From the NCBI RefSeq assembly GCF_049801055.1, contig NZ_JBNAGF010000014.1, positions 1 to 64,000 of the forward strand: a stretch of DNA of 64,000 nt, read 5' to 3'. The stretch comes from JBNAGF01 sp049801055 (GTDB taxonomy: Bacteria > Pseudomonadota > Alphaproteobacteria > Rhodobacterales > Rhodobacteraceae). The notes under the pieces were generated by a model that did no database searches, was not told where the DNA came from, and worked only from the letters and a program-made list of their open reading frames with translations. Positions 28,085 to 37,087 of the stretch are shown one piece after another. The translations under genes were made by a program, and so were the position numbers. The stretch's first letter is position 1. Every line of letters begins with the position of its first letter.

Positions 28085-30214
28085 CTAGGCCGAAACCCCT
28101 GCCTTTGCTGATCCTCGGTGCCGGCTCACTGCCGCCACGTCGCTTTCTGCTTCCAGAGACAGCATCAACGAGTGCAATTGCTCCACATCCCGCAGCTCAA
28201 CGTCGATCATGAGCCTGAAGAAATCGGGCTTTCTGTCAACAAACTCCAGATCTGAGATATTGGCCTTCTTCTCTCCGATCAATGTGCAAATACGCCCCAG
28301 TACACCGGCATCATTGCCGATTGTAAGGTCCAGCGTCACTCCGTAGGCAGCGGGATGGGTGCCGGAATGCCAGTGCAGGTCTACCCAGCGATCCAGCTGG
28401 TCTTCGTAGTCACTGAGCCGTTCGCAATCAATGGCATGGACCACGACGCCCTTACCGCGATAGGTGATTCCGACGATCCTCTCTCCGGGGATCGGCTGGC
28501 AGCAGGGTGCGCGTTCGAAAGACTGCCCCGGGTCCAGACCTATCACTGCCCGACGCGGCGAAACGGCATCCCCTTTATCCGGAGCCAGCTCGGGATATAC
28601 GGCCTGTACCACATCATGCGCAGTCAACTCCGCGCTTCCCAGACGAGCCAGAAGTTCCTCGCGGTCTTTCAACCGCAGATTCTTGGCAGCGGCTTCCAGA
28701 GCTTTGTCGGTAGATTTCCGGCCAACATGCTCAAAACCCGCGCGTGCCAGCTCCTGTCCGAGTTTGATAAACCGCTCACGGTCCACTTCGCGCAGCGCCC
28801 GACGGATGGCGGTACGAGCTTTGCCCGTTACCGCAATTTCCAGCCACGTGACCTGCGGGGTCTGACCTTCGGCGGTTATGATTCCAACGGACTGGCCATT
28901 CTTGAGGCGGGTCCACAGTGGGACCCTGATACCGTCGACCTTGGCGCCCACACATGCGTGGCCGATCCGGGTGTGGATGGCATAGGCAAAATCGATCGGT
29001 GTCGCGCCACGCGGTAGTTTGACCACGTCGCCTTTGGGCGTAAAGCAGAACACCTGATCTGAGTACATCTCGAGCTTCACGGCCTCGAGGAAGTCCTCGT
29101 GATCTTCCTCACTGTCGAATTGCTCGGTCAGGTTGGCGATCCATTTGGCCGGATCGACTGCAAACGGGTTGTGGCTGCGGACACCGTCCCGATAAGACCA
29201 GTGCGCCGCAACACCGGTTTCGGCTACGTCATGCATCTGGCGCGTTCGGATCTGTACCTCGACCCGTTTGCCGTCCCGGCCGGACACCGTGGTATGAATG
29301 GATCGGTATCCGTTCGATTTCGGCTGGCTGATATAATCCTTGAACCGCCCCGGCACAGCACGCCATCGCTGATGGATCGCACCCAGAGCTCGATAGCAGT
29401 CTTCTTCAGAGGTGGTGATGATCCGGAAACCATAAATGTCCGAAAGACGGGAGAATCCCTGATCCTTCTCCTGCATCTTGCGCCAGATTGAATAGGGTTT
29501 CTTGGCTCGTCCAAAAACCTCGGCCTCGATGCCTGCCTTTTCAAGTTCGGACCGCATGTCACCAGTGATCCGGTGGATCACATCGCCGGTTTCCCTTTGC
29601 AGCGTAATGAACCGGCGGATGATCGATTGTCGTCCCTCCGGGTTGAGAACGCGAAAGGCCAGATCTTCCAGCTCTTCGCGCATCCATTGCATCCCCATTC
29701 GGCCTGCCAACGGAGCATAGATGTCCATTGTCTCTCTTGCCTTTTGCGCCTGCTTTTCCGGACGCATTGCCTTGATCGTCCGCATATTGTGAAGACGGTC
29801 GGCAAGTTTGACGAGGATGACGCGCAGGTCCTTGGACATTGCCATGAACAGCTTGCGGAAGTTCTCGGCCTGCTTGGTTTCGCGGCTGGACAGTTGAAGA
29901 TTGGTCAGCTTGGTGACGCCATCGACCAACATGGCCACCTCGTCGCCGAACAGGTCTTTCACCTGACCGTACGACGCCTTGGTGTCTTCAATCGTATCAT
30001 GCAATAGAGCGGTGATGATTGTGGCATCGTCCAGCCGCTGCTCGGTCAGAATGGCGGCAACAGCTACGGGATGGGAAAAATAGGGCTCTCCGGAATGGCG
30101 GAACTGCCCATCGTGCATCTGCTCGCCAAACTGATAAGCTTTGGCGAGTCTTTCCGTATTCGATTTCGGGTTGTAGTTTCGGACCAGCGCAATCAGGTCT
30201 TCGGCAGATATCAT
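28085..30214 (-). CDS. rsh: Bifunctional (p)ppGpp synthetase/hydrolase (Rsh)
   Basis: Makes and degrades the stringent-response alarmone. The 709-residue product has the HD hydrolase domain (YFSHPVAVA, HDTIEDT), the RelA/SpoT synthetase domain (DIYGFRI, YRSIHTT, EVQIRT), a TGS domain and a C-terminal ACT domain. Both catalytic halves look intact, as expected for the single long RSH of alphaproteobacteria. It lies 26 bases after rpoZ, the usual order. The PTS proteins at 12 kb could influence it, by analogy with Caulobacter and Sinorhizobium. Confidence 0.96.
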   Translation of the reverse strand: MISAEDLIALVRNYNPKSNTERLAKAYQFGEQMHDGQFRHSGEPYFSHPVAVAAILTEQRLDDATIITALLHDTIEDTKASYGQVKDLFGDEVAMLVDGVTKLTNLQLSSRETKQAENFRKLFMAMSKDLRVILVKLADRLHNMRTIKAMRPEKQAQKARETMDIYAPLAGRMGMQWMREELEDLAFRVLNPEGRQSIIRRFITLQRETGDVIHRITGDMRSELEKAGIEAEVFGRAKKPYSIWRKMQEKDQGFSRLSDIYGFRIITTSEEDCYRALGAIHQRWRAVPGRFKDYISQPKSNGYRSIHTTVSGRDGKRVEVQIRTRQMHDVAETGVAAHWSYRDGVRSHNPFAVDPAKWIANLTEQFDSEEDHEDFLEAVKLEMYSDQVFCFTPKGDVVKLPRGATPIDFAYAIHTRIGHACVGAKVDGIRVPLWTRLKNGQSVGIITAEGQTPQVTWLEIAVTGKARTAIRRALREVDRERFIKLGQELARAGFEHVGRKSTDKALEAAAKNLRLKDREELLARLGSAELTAHDVVQAVYPELAPDKGDAVSPRRAVIGLDPGQSFERAPCCQPIPGERIVGITYRGKGVVVHAIDCERLSDYEDQLDRWVDLHWHSGTHPAAYGVTLDLTIGNDAGVLGRICTLIGEKKANISDLEFVDRKPDFFRLMIDVELRDVEQLHSLMLSLEAESDVAAVSRHRGSAKAGVSA

Positions 30215-30240
30215 CCGGTCCGCACCCTCGCGAGTTAGGG

Positions 30241-30594
30241 TTACCCCTGGCCCTGAGCCTCCATCAACGCGCGCAGGAGCTTCTCTTCGGACATATCGTC
30301 ATCTGCCGGCTTGTCGGATTCTGCTCCCATGAGAAGCGCCATCTGGTCTTCTTCGGGCTCGTCAATCTCAATCTGGGTCTGGTTGCTTTCGATCAGACGC
30401 TCGCGCAGATCGTCGGCACTCTGGGTCTCGTCAGCAATCTCGCGCAGCGAAACGACAGGGTTCTTGTCGTTGTCACGGTCCACTGTGATCTGCGCACCGG
30501 CAGAGATCTCGCGTGCCCGGTGGGCAGCCAACATCACCAGTTCGAACCGGTTTGGTACCTTGTCAACGCAATCTTCAACCGTCACGCGGGCCAT
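30241..30594 (-). CDS. rpoZ: RNA polymerase omega subunit
   Basis: Small RNA polymerase subunit that helps beta-prime folding. The 117-residue product begins MARVTVEDCVDKVPNRFELV with the conserved HRAREI segment; an acidic Gln/Glu/Asp-rich tail of about 50 residues extends it beyond the E. coli length. Followed by rsh on the same strand, as in most proteobacteria. Confidence 0.95.
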   Translation of the reverse strand: MARVTVEDCVDKVPNRFELVMLAAHRAREISAGAQITVDRDNDKNPVVSLREIADETQSADDLRERLIESNQTQIEIDEPEEDQMALLMGAESDKPADDDMSEEKLLRALMEAQGQG

Positions 30595-30700
30595 TGGGAA
30601 CTCTCCAAAGTGAAACCTTGTCCAGAAAGCGTGTTCTTACGCGCGAATCCCCGCCTTGACAAGCGCGAAATTGCTGCTCTGCCGCAAGGTGCAATGGGCA

Positions 30701-31270
30701 TCATAAAGGGTGCACGGCCGCTATGTCTTCTTCCTGTAGCGCTGCGCACATCTCGGCGGCACTTTTGCCAAGCAGTGGATGCACCCAGTTCGGTGCCACA
30801 TCACAAAGCGGCACCAGAACGAAGGCCCGGTCCTGAAGACGAGGGTGCGGCAGGATCAATTGACCCGGAATGTCCGTCAATTGTTGTTCGGAGGGGAGGT
30901 CCCGCCATTGCGCCTGAACCTGCGGATCCGGCAGAACGGCATCGCCAAAGAACAAAATGTCGAGATCCAACGTGCGCATTCCCCAACGTTGTTTGCGAGC
31001 CCTTCCATGCTTGTGTTCAATTGTATGCAGGATATCCAAAAGCTCTTCTGGCGACTGCTCGCCCTGAACCAAGGTCACTGCGTTCACGTAGTCCGGACCG
31101 GCACCTGCAGGGAAGCAAGGTGTTGAAAAAAAACGGCTGACAGCGTGCAGCTTAAGCCCGCTTGCCTCGAGATCCAAAAGCGCCTGACGCAGTGTCAATT
31201 CCGGCGGACCTGCATCTGATGGTAGGTTTCCACCCAGTGCAATTGCTGAAAGTGGCTGAAATTCGCTCAT
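30701..31270 (-). CDS. folK: Hydroxymethyl-dihydropterin pyrophosphokinase
   Basis: Transfers pyrophosphate from ATP to 6-hydroxymethyl-7,8-dihydropterin in folate synthesis. The 189-residue product has ALGGNLPSD at the N-terminus, WGMRTLDLDILFFGD (Asp pair for Mg) and LPHPRLQDRAFVLVPL. It is first in the folK-rpoZ-rsh array; about 106 bases separate it from rpoZ, so rpoZ may also have its own promoter. folB and folP are not in the window. Confidence 0.94.
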   Translation of the reverse strand: MSEFQPLSAIALGGNLPSDAGPPELTLRQALLDLEASGLKLHAVSRFFSTPCFPAGAGPDYVNAVTLVQGEQSPEELLDILHTIEHKHGRARKQRWGMRTLDLDILFFGDAVLPDPQVQAQWRDLPSEQQLTDIPGQLILPHPRLQDRAFVLVPLCDVAPNWVHPLLGKSAAEMCAALQEEDIAAVHPL

Positions 31271-31406
31271 ATTTGGCCCGGAAACTTTTCGTGACGAGAC
31301 TTGCGATACATCTCATTTCCCTTATTTTAGACTCATAGTTACGCCAATTATTATTTCACACTCACGGAACACCGAGGCGGAACGGTCACACCGGAAGGAC
31401 AGATTG

Positions 31407-31979
31407 ATGTTTTACAAAGACGAACGGCTCGCGCTGTTCATCGACGGATCGAATCTATATGCCGCCGCCAAGGCACTGGGATTTGACATCGACTACAAGC
31501 TTCTGCGTCAGGAATTCATGCGTCGCGGCAAGATGCTGCGGGCATTCTACTACACTGCGCTGCTTGAGAATGATGAATACTCTCCCATCAGACCCTTGGT
31601 AGATTGGTTGCATTACAACGGATTCACCATGGTGACAAAGCCAGCCAAGGAATACACCGACAGCATGGGTCGCCGTAAGGTCAAAGGCAACATGGATATC
31701 GAACTGACCGTCGATGCTATGGAACTGGCCCCGCGGGTGGATCACATTGTGCTGTTTTCGGGAGACGGCGATTTCCGCCCTCTCGTCGCCAGCCTTCAAC
31801 GCCAAGGCGTGCGGGTCTCGGTCGTGTCGACCATTCGCAGCCAGCCGCCCATGATCTCGGACGAGTTGCGCCGCCAGGCAGACAACTTCATCGAGCTCGA
31901 AGAGCTCCGGGATGTCATCGGGCGACCTCCGCGCGAGGTTCCCACAGAACGGAACGTCGCTGTTGCAGCAGGCAAGTAA
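31407..31979 (+). CDS. NYN-domain (LabA-like/PIN-like) protein
   Basis: A 190-residue protein with the NYN nuclease fold: LFIDGSNLY near the N-terminus, D-x-E-L in the middle (NMDIELTVD), and FSGDGDFRPLV, giving the cluster of acidic residues expected for metal-dependent RNA cleavage. In related proteins activity on RNA is proposed rather than proven. The ATG follows AAGGACAG. It has an AT-rich upstream region shared with folK and its own strong terminator. Confidence 0.87.
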   Translation: MFYKDERLALFIDGSNLYAAAKALGFDIDYKLLRQEFMRRGKMLRAFYYTALLENDEYSPIRPLVDWLHYNGFTMVTKPAKEYTDSMGRRKVKGNMDIELTVDAMELAPRVDHIVLFSGDGDFRPLVASLQRQGVRVSVVSTIRSQPPMISDELRRQADNFIELEELRDVIGRPPREVPTERNVAVAAGK

Positions 31980-31982
31980 CTC

Positions 31983-32010
31983 AAACAGGCGCCGTCGAGG
32001 CGCCTGTTTT
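31983..32010. terminator. Strong intrinsic terminator after the NYN gene
   Basis: An 11-bp perfect stem, AAACAGGCGCC / GGCGCCTGTTT, with a five-base loop and trailing T residues, immediately after the NYN gene stop. The cytochrome gene converges from the other side, so it may act in both directions. Confidence 0.85.
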
Positions 32011-32061
32011 CATTTCAGGCATTCGCACACAGCTATGGCACCCAATGGTGATCACCGGTGA

Positions 32062-32520
32062 TCACCCGTCCGCCGCGCTGAGATTGATGCTGTTGTGGCG
32101 CTCTATGATACTCTGCGGCCATGTGCTTTTGATGAAGGAAAGTACCGCGACAATGTCTTCGCGTGACATTTGATCCGCGAACCCGGGCATCCGGCTTTTG
32201 TATCCGCCCCCTATGATCGCCTCGGACCCATAGGAGGTAATGCGCACCAATTGTTCGTCCGGATGGTGCCAGGTGTGTCCGCTTGCATCATGCGGCGGTG
32301 CAGGCAGATACCCGTCTTCGTCCATTTGCCGCCAGTTCGGCTCCCCCTCAAGGTCTTGACCATGGCAGCTGGCGCAAAATTCGTCATAAAGAGCATGCCC
32401 CCGGCTGACGACTTTGGAATTCTGGTATGAGAGTACCCCTGCTGGGGCTGTTTCGCGCAATAGATACCAAGTCACGGCCGCGATCACCGCAAATCCTGAA
32501 ACCACTAAAACATATCTCAT
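32062..32520 (-). CDS. Membrane-anchored mono-haem cytochrome c
   Basis: A 152-residue protein with one N-terminal hydrophobic segment (about 4-20) as signal or anchor, the haem motif CASCH (49-53) and a likely axial Met in SRMPGF. It resembles small class I cytochromes that feed oxidases. No oxidase genes adjoin it. The SD is weak. It is divergent from ispH with 132 bases between. Confidence 0.88.
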   Translation of the reverse strand: MRYVLVVSGFAVIAAVTWYLLRETAPAGVLSYQNSKVVSRGHALYDEFCASCHGQDLEGEPNWRQMDEDGYLPAPPHDASGHTWHHPDEQLVRITSYGSEAIIGGGYKSRMPGFADQMSREDIVAVLSFIKSTWPQSIIERHNSINLSAADG

Positions 32521-32652
32521 GTGACACCCGACTGATTGTTCTTCGCTTTTGGCAACGTTCTTTGGGACCGGTCCAGTTACATGTGCGTGAGCCGGTAATG
32601 GGCTGGACCCGGCGGTCACAAAGAATTACCTCTCCCAGCAAGGAGACGCGAC

Positions 32653-33603
32653 ATGACGAAACATCCCCTGACTCTTTACCTTGCGGCGCCACGGGGCTTT
32701 TGCGCAGGAGTGGATCGCGCAATCAAGATCGTGGAAATGGCGCTCGAAAAATGGGGGGCCCCGGTCTATGTCCGCCATGAGATCGTGCACAACAAATACG
32801 TTGTAGACGGGTTGCGAAACAAGGGTGCCGTTTTTGTCGAAGAACTTGAGAACTGCCCCGATGACCGCCCAGTGATCTTTTCCGCTCATGGCGTTCCGAA
32901 ATCAGTTCCGGCTGAAGCAAAACGGCGTGATATGGTCTATGTCGACGCCACCTGCCCGTTGGTCTCAAAGGTTCACATCGAAGCCCAACGCCACGCCGAA
33001 GCTGGCCTGCAAATGATCATGATCGGCCATAAAGGCCACCCTGAAACCGTAGGCACAATGGGTCAGTTACCTGATGGCGAAGTGCTGTTGGTGGAGACTG
33101 TCGAAGACGTGGCCAATGCGCAGGTGCGTGACCCGGATCGTATCGCTTTTGTGACGCAGACCACGCTTTCGGTCGATGATACCAAAGACATAGTCTTGGC
33201 CCTGCAGAAACGGTTTCCCAACATCGTTGGCCCGCACAAGGAAGACATTTGCTACGCCACCACCAACCGTCAGGAGGCGGTAAAGGCGGTGGCGCCAATG
33301 TCGGATGCGCTCTTGGTTGTCGGCGCGCCGAACTCGTCCAATTCACGCCGGCTTGTCGAAGTCGCCTCCAAGGCTGGGTGCAACTATGCGCAACTGGTGC
33401 AACGTGCCGAGAACATCGACTGGCGGGCGCTGGAGGGGATCGGATCGGTGGCGATCACAGCTGGTGCTTCGGCCCCCGAAATTCTGGTGAACGAAGTCAT
33501 TCAGGCATTTCGCGACCGTTTCGACGTCACGGTCGAATTGGTAGAAACCGCTGAAGAGAATGTTGAGTTCAAAGTGCCCCGCGTCTTGCGGCAACCCGCG
33601 TGA
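32653..33603 (+). CDS. ispH: 4-hydroxy-3-methylbut-2-enyl diphosphate reductase
   Basis: Last enzyme of the MEP isoprenoid pathway, an iron-sulfur protein that makes IPP and DMAPP. The 316-residue product has the cluster-ligand cysteines in RGFCAGVDRA (Cys17), DATCPLVSKVH and EDICYATTNRQ. A strong AAGGAG site precedes the ATG. It is followed 16 bases on by a methyltransferase gene and then rnhA, a likely operon. Confidence 0.97.
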   Translation: MTKHPLTLYLAAPRGFCAGVDRAIKIVEMALEKWGAPVYVRHEIVHNKYVVDGLRNKGAVFVEELENCPDDRPVIFSAHGVPKSVPAEAKRRDMVYVDATCPLVSKVHIEAQRHAEAGLQMIMIGHKGHPETVGTMGQLPDGEVLLVETVEDVANAQVRDPDRIAFVTQTTLSVDDTKDIVLALQKRFPNIVGPHKEDICYATTNRQEAVKAVAPMSDALLVVGAPNSSNSRRLVEVASKAGCNYAQLVQRAENIDWRALEGIGSVAITAGASAPEILVNEVIQAFRDRFDVTVELVETAEENVEFKVPRVLRQPA

Positions 33604-33619
33604 TTTCCTGGCAACCCCC

Positions 33620-34225
33620 ATGAGCGACAGAAACACGATCAACGTCTACAACCGCGAAGCCGGTCGCTACGCCGAGTTGACCGACGCCCATAATGCCGAG
33701 GATCCCCGCCTCGCGAAGTTTATTGCTCAGATTCCGCCACAGGGCAGCGTTCTGGATCTGGGCTGCGGTCCCGGAGTTTCAGCCGCGGCAATGGCGCGGG
33801 CCGGTCTGTCAGTTGATGCAATCGACGCCTCGCCGGAAATGATAAAGCTTGCCGGTCTGCACGCCGGTGTCACCGCCCGTTTGGCAAGCTTCGATGACAT
33901 CCGAGGAGGCGCGTCCTATGATGGGATATGGGCAAATTTCAGTTTGCTTCATGCGCCAGCCAATGAGTTTCCGAGCCATCTGAGCGCAATCAGACAGGCA
34001 TTGAAACCCAGCGGCATCTTCTTCATCGGAATGAAACTTGGGTCTGGTGAGGGCCCCGACAGGCTGGGCCGCTATTACAGCTACTACAAACAAGACGAAT
34101 TGGAGGCGATTTTGAAGGACGCGGGATTCTTTGTAGTCGAACGGGTTACCGGCCGCGGAACCGGGTTGGATGGATCGGTGTCCGACTGGATTTCAATATT
34201 CGCAAGAGTTGCCGACCGTGCCTGA
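33620..34225 (+). CDS. Class I SAM-dependent methyltransferase
   Basis: A 201-residue protein of the small-molecule methyltransferase type. Motif I is VLDLGCGPGVSAAAMA (binds S-adenosylmethionine), with the acidic residue in DAIDASPEM and a later WANFSLLHAP motif. The substrate is not evident; it may act on a quinone, lipid or small acid. The ATG at 33620 follows the ispH stop; its 3' end overlaps the rnhA start by 8 bases. Confidence 0.85.
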   Translation: MSDRNTINVYNREAGRYAELTDAHNAEDPRLAKFIAQIPPQGSVLDLGCGPGVSAAAMARAGLSVDAIDASPEMIKLAGLHAGVTARLASFDDIRGGASYDGIWANFSLLHAPANEFPSHLSAIRQALKPSGIFFIGMKLGSGEGPDRLGRYYSYYKQDELEAILKDAGFFVVERVTGRGTGLDGSVSDWISIFARVADRA

Positions 34226-34670
34226 GCTGTTTGCCTACACAGATGGCGCATGCTCGGGAAATCCCGGGCCTGGGGGTTGGGGTGTTCTGCTCCGCGCACT
34301 CGATGGTGAAACCGTTGTAAAAGAGCGCGAGCTAAAAGGCGGCGAAGCGGAAACCACCAACAACCGGATGGAACTTCTGGCCGCGATCAATGCCCTGGAA
34401 ACGCTGGGGCGCCCTTCGAAAATCACCGTGGTAACCGACAGCGCCTATGTTAAGAACGGCGTAACTGGCTGGATCTTTGGTTGGAAAAAGAACGGCTGGA
34501 AAACTGCTGCCAAGAAACCGGTAAAAAACGTCGAGCTATGGCAGCGACTCGACGAAGCCCAGCGCCGCCACGACGTCACCTGGGAGTGGGTAAAGGGCCA
34601 TGCAGGCCATCCGGAGAACGAGCGAGCAGACGAACTGGCGCGAGCAGGGATGAAACCTTACAAAATCTGA
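34218..34670 (+). CDS. rnhA: Ribonuclease HI
   Basis: Degrades RNA in RNA:DNA hybrids. The 150-residue product has the DEDD residues: Asp in AYTDGACSGNPG, Glu in NRMELLA, Asp in VTDSAYV, Asp in ERADELA, plus the WVKGHAGHPENE handle. The start is GTG at 34218, inside the methyltransferase end, which gives the normal N-terminus; the open frame extends to 34170 without an SD. The coupled ispH-methyltransferase-rnhA order is conserved in Rhodobacterales as I recall it. Confidence 0.95.
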   Translation: MPELFAYTDGACSGNPGPGGWGVLLRALDGETVVKERELKGGEAETTNNRMELLAAINALETLGRPSKITVVTDSAYVKNGVTGWIFGWKKNGWKTAAKKPVKNVELWQRLDEAQRRHDVTWEWVKGHAGHPENERADELARAGMKPYKI

Positions 34671-34698
34671 CACCGAACCTGTTTGACGCGACCCCGGG

Positions 34699-34935
34699 CT
34701 ACCTTCCGCGGTATCTCTGCCAGAGCCAGATTACAAGCAGCGCCCCCAGAACCGCACCGACAAATCCGGCCAGCCCACCCATGATCGTGGTCAGGGTGCG
34801 CAGGATCAGACCCCCGATCAACGCGCCTACGATACCGATGAGCATTGTGGTGGGAATATCCGCCTCGATCCGCATCAGCCGCGTAGCCAGAAACCCTGCC
34901 GCGGCCCCTATGATGATCAACGCAATAACAGACAT
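34699..34935 (-). CDS. GlsB/YeaQ/YmgE-family membrane protein
   Basis: A 78-residue protein with three hydrophobic helices and the glycine-rich pattern of the transglycosylase-associated/GlsB family (GAAAGFLATRL, GIVGALIGG, GLAGFVGAVLGALL). Family members are linked to general stress; mechanism unknown. A GGAGAAAG site precedes the ATG, and the upstream gene's stop is only one base away. Confidence 0.85.
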   Translation of the reverse strand: MSVIALIIIGAAAGFLATRLMRIEADIPTTMLIGIVGALIGGLILRTLTTIMGGLAGFVGAVLGALLVIWLWQRYRGR

Positions 34936-34936
34936 T

Positions 34937-35173
34937 TCACTTTCTCCAGTGGAACGGCACGATTATCAATGCCCCGACCGAGGAAACGATTGCGTTCATA
35001 CCCGGGGACCCGAAACCCCAACCAAACATCAGGCGCATGAAGAAAAACAGGAACGCACCGCCTACGCAGATAATGATTGATGAGAGGTAACCGTTCTGGG
35101 TGAAACCGGATTTTTCCGACAGGTAGCCAACGATACCAGCGATCACCACCGTTCCCATCAACACCAAGAACAT
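34937..35173 (-). CDS. Second GlsB/YeaQ-type small membrane protein
   Basis: A 78-residue protein with three hydrophobic segments (VVIAGIVGYLSEK, SSIIICVGGAFLFFFM, NAIVSSVGALIIVPF). It looks like a diverged relative of its neighbour. ATG 35173 was chosen as it begins the membrane domain; the longer open frame overlaps fmt. It is co-transcribed after fmt by position (13 bases). Confidence 0.75.
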   Translation of the reverse strand: MFLVLMGTVVIAGIVGYLSEKSGFTQNGYLSSIIICVGGAFLFFFMRLMFGWGFGSPGMNAIVSSVGALIIVPFHWRK

Positions 35174-35186
35174 GACGTATCTCCTG

Positions 35187-36092
35187 TCAGAGCCGTGCGC
35201 CTTTGGCCACTGGCCGACCGCGCAGGAACACACCTGCATCCTGCGCGCCTTTGCCTGCCCGTTGCAAGCGGGTAAGAGAGACCGCCCCTGAACCGCAAGC
35301 CACAGTGAGCGCGCCATCCAGAACTTCTCCGGGTTGCCCCTGCCCTTCGCTCAAACGAGACCCCAAGAGCTTCACGCGCTCCCCGTCAATCTCGGTCCAT
35401 GCTCCGGGAAAGGGAGACAGGCCCCGTATCTGGCGGTCGACCTCTATCGCCGGTCGGGTCCAGTCCACCTTCGCTTCGGACTTGTCGATCTTGGCTGCGT
35501 AGGTAACCCCGTCGTCCGGCTGAGATTGCGGAACCAATTGCGGCAGGCAACCTAGAGCTTCTACGATCGTTTCGGCACCAAGCGCGGAAAGTCGGTCATG
35601 CAACTGAGCTGTTGTTTCCTCTTTTTCGATCGGAGTGGACCGCTGCAGCAGAACCGGGCCGGTATCCAGACCCGCTTCCATTTGCATAACGCAGATTCCG
35701 GTTTCGGTATCGCCGGCCATGATGGCCCGGTGAATTGGCGCCGCGCCGCGCCAACGCGGCAACAGGCTTGCATGAATGTTCAGACAGCCGCGTTCAGGCG
35801 CATCCAGAACAGCCTGCGGCAGTATCAGGCCGTAGGCCACGACCACGGCGACTTCTGCCTGCAGCTGTGCGAACTCAGCCTGTGTTTCGGGGGCCTTCAG
35901 TGTTTCAGGATGGCGAACTTCCAGACCAAGCGCCTTGGCACGTGCGTGAACTGGGGTCGGTCGGTCCTTCTTGCCACGACCAGCGGGGCGAGGCGGCTGA
36001 CAGTAGACGGCGGCAATCTCGTGCCCGGCGTTGACCAAAGCATCGAGCACCGGCACCGAAAAATCCGGAGTTCCCATAAATACTATGCGCAC
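35187..36092 (-). CDS. fmt: Methionyl-tRNA formyltransferase
   Basis: Formylates the initiator Met-tRNA. The 301-residue product has the formyl-THF binding core (GTPDFSVPVL, NIHASLLPRWRGAAPI with the catalytic Asn/His, and the TGICVMQME segment) and the OB-fold C-terminal tRNA-binding domain. The start is GTG at 36092. It lies 3 bases after the third deformylase-type gene, in the def-def-def-fmt unit. Confidence 0.96.
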   Translation of the reverse strand: MRIVFMGTPDFSVPVLDALVNAGHEIAAVYCQPPRPAGRGKKDRPTPVHARAKALGLEVRHPETLKAPETQAEFAQLQAEVAVVVAYGLILPQAVLDAPERGCLNIHASLLPRWRGAAPIHRAIMAGDTETGICVMQMEAGLDTGPVLLQRSTPIEKEETTAQLHDRLSALGAETIVEALGCLPQLVPQSQPDDGVTYAAKIDKSEAKVDWTRPAIEVDRQIRGLSPFPGAWTEIDGERVKLLGSRLSEGQGQPGEVLDGALTVACGSGAVSLTRLQRAGKGAQDAGVFLRGRPVAKGARL

Positions 36093-36095
36093 GGA

Positions 36096-36593
36096 TCAGC
36101 CCACCAGCTTTCTGGCCTTGCGCAACAGCATATCGCGCTTAACCTTGGAGATATTGTCGAAATACATCCGACCGTTGAGATGGTCGATCTGATGCTGCAC
36201 GCTGGTCGCCTCGATCCCGACGAAATCCCGGATTTTCTCTGCACCCCGCTCATTGACGTAGCGCACTGTGACAGCGCGCGGGCGTTTGACCTTGGCCGAA
36301 ACACCCGGAAGATTTGGGCTGGCTTCTTCATGTTCGCGAAGCTCGACAGAGCGGTGCAGGATCTCCGGATTCGCCAACCGGACAACACGGCCACGTTCAG
36401 TAGACCCATCCACGACCGCAAGGCGCAGCATGACACCGATTTGCGGCGCCGCGAGTCCCACACCCGGCATCGCCTCCATCGTGTCGATCATGTCTTTCCA
36501 GATCTGCAGAATGTCATCCGTGACCTCTTTCACGGGTGCGGCCTCGCTGCGCAGCCGCTTGTCAGGCCATGGCAAACAGGTGCGGACGGTCAT
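36096..36593 (-). CDS. Peptide deformylase-like protein with degenerate active site
   Basis: A 165-residue deformylase fold (GVGLAAPQ at 44-51) in which the metal-binding motif EGCLS is replaced by EASPN (Cys to Ser92) and HExDH by HQIDH (Glu to Gln135). Both the metal-ligand Cys and the catalytic Glu are lost, so ordinary deformylase activity is unlikely. The ATG overlaps the stop of the preceding copy (ATGA). It could serve as a regulator or subunit of the other deformylases or bind formyl-peptides; this is inference. Confidence 0.85.
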   Translation of the reverse strand: MTVRTCLPWPDKRLRSEAAPVKEVTDDILQIWKDMIDTMEAMPGVGLAAPQIGVMLRLAVVDGSTERGRVVRLANPEILHRSVELREHEEASPNLPGVSAKVKRPRAVTVRYVNERGAEKIRDFVGIEATSVQHQIDHLNGRMYFDNISKVKRDMLLRKARKLVG

Positions 36594-37087
36594 GGAATGA
36601 CCTCCCGATACTTGGTTTCAGCCGTATCGCGCGCAACTTCGTCAAGGTGATCAAACGTCACGACACCGTTCAGATGATCGAATTCATGCTGAATGCAACG
36701 TGCCTCGAACCCGTCAAAATCAGCCATGTGAATATCACCTTCTGGTGCGGTCCACTGGACAGTCACTGCTTTGGGACGTTCAACAGGGATCAACAGACCA
36801 GGGATCGACAGGCAACCCTCTTCCATTGTCTCCGGCACTCGTTCGGCCGCCATGATAGCCGGGTTGATCATCGCCAACGGGGAATGCTCGCCTTCTTTCC
36901 AGGTGCAATCCATGACAAAAAGTCGTTTCATCACCCCAACCTGTGGAGCGGCCAGCCCTCGGCCTTGCGCGGCATACATGGTGTCGAACATGTCCAAAAC
37001 CAGATCCTCCAACCGCTCATTTTCCACCGGTGCGCATTTCTGCGACAGGCGTGCATCGGGCCATTTCAGGATAGGCAGAACACTCAC
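36590..37087 (-). CDS. def: Peptide deformylase, second copy
   Basis: Removes the formyl group from nascent proteins. The 165-residue product keeps all motifs: GRGLAAPQ (42-49), EGCLS (90-94) and HEFDH (134-138). The start is GTG at 37087, overlapping the previous stop (GTGA). The open frame goes further upstream into the first copy and was rejected. It is more similar in the zinc/iron site to the first copy than to the degenerate third. Confidence 0.92.
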   Translation of the reverse strand: MSVLPILKWPDARLSQKCAPVENERLEDLVLDMFDTMYAAQGRGLAAPQVGVMKRLFVMDCTWKEGEHSPLAMINPAIMAAERVPETMEEGCLSIPGLLIPVERPKAVTVQWTAPEGDIHMADFDGFEARCIQHEFDHLNGVVTFDHLDEVARDTAETKYREVIP

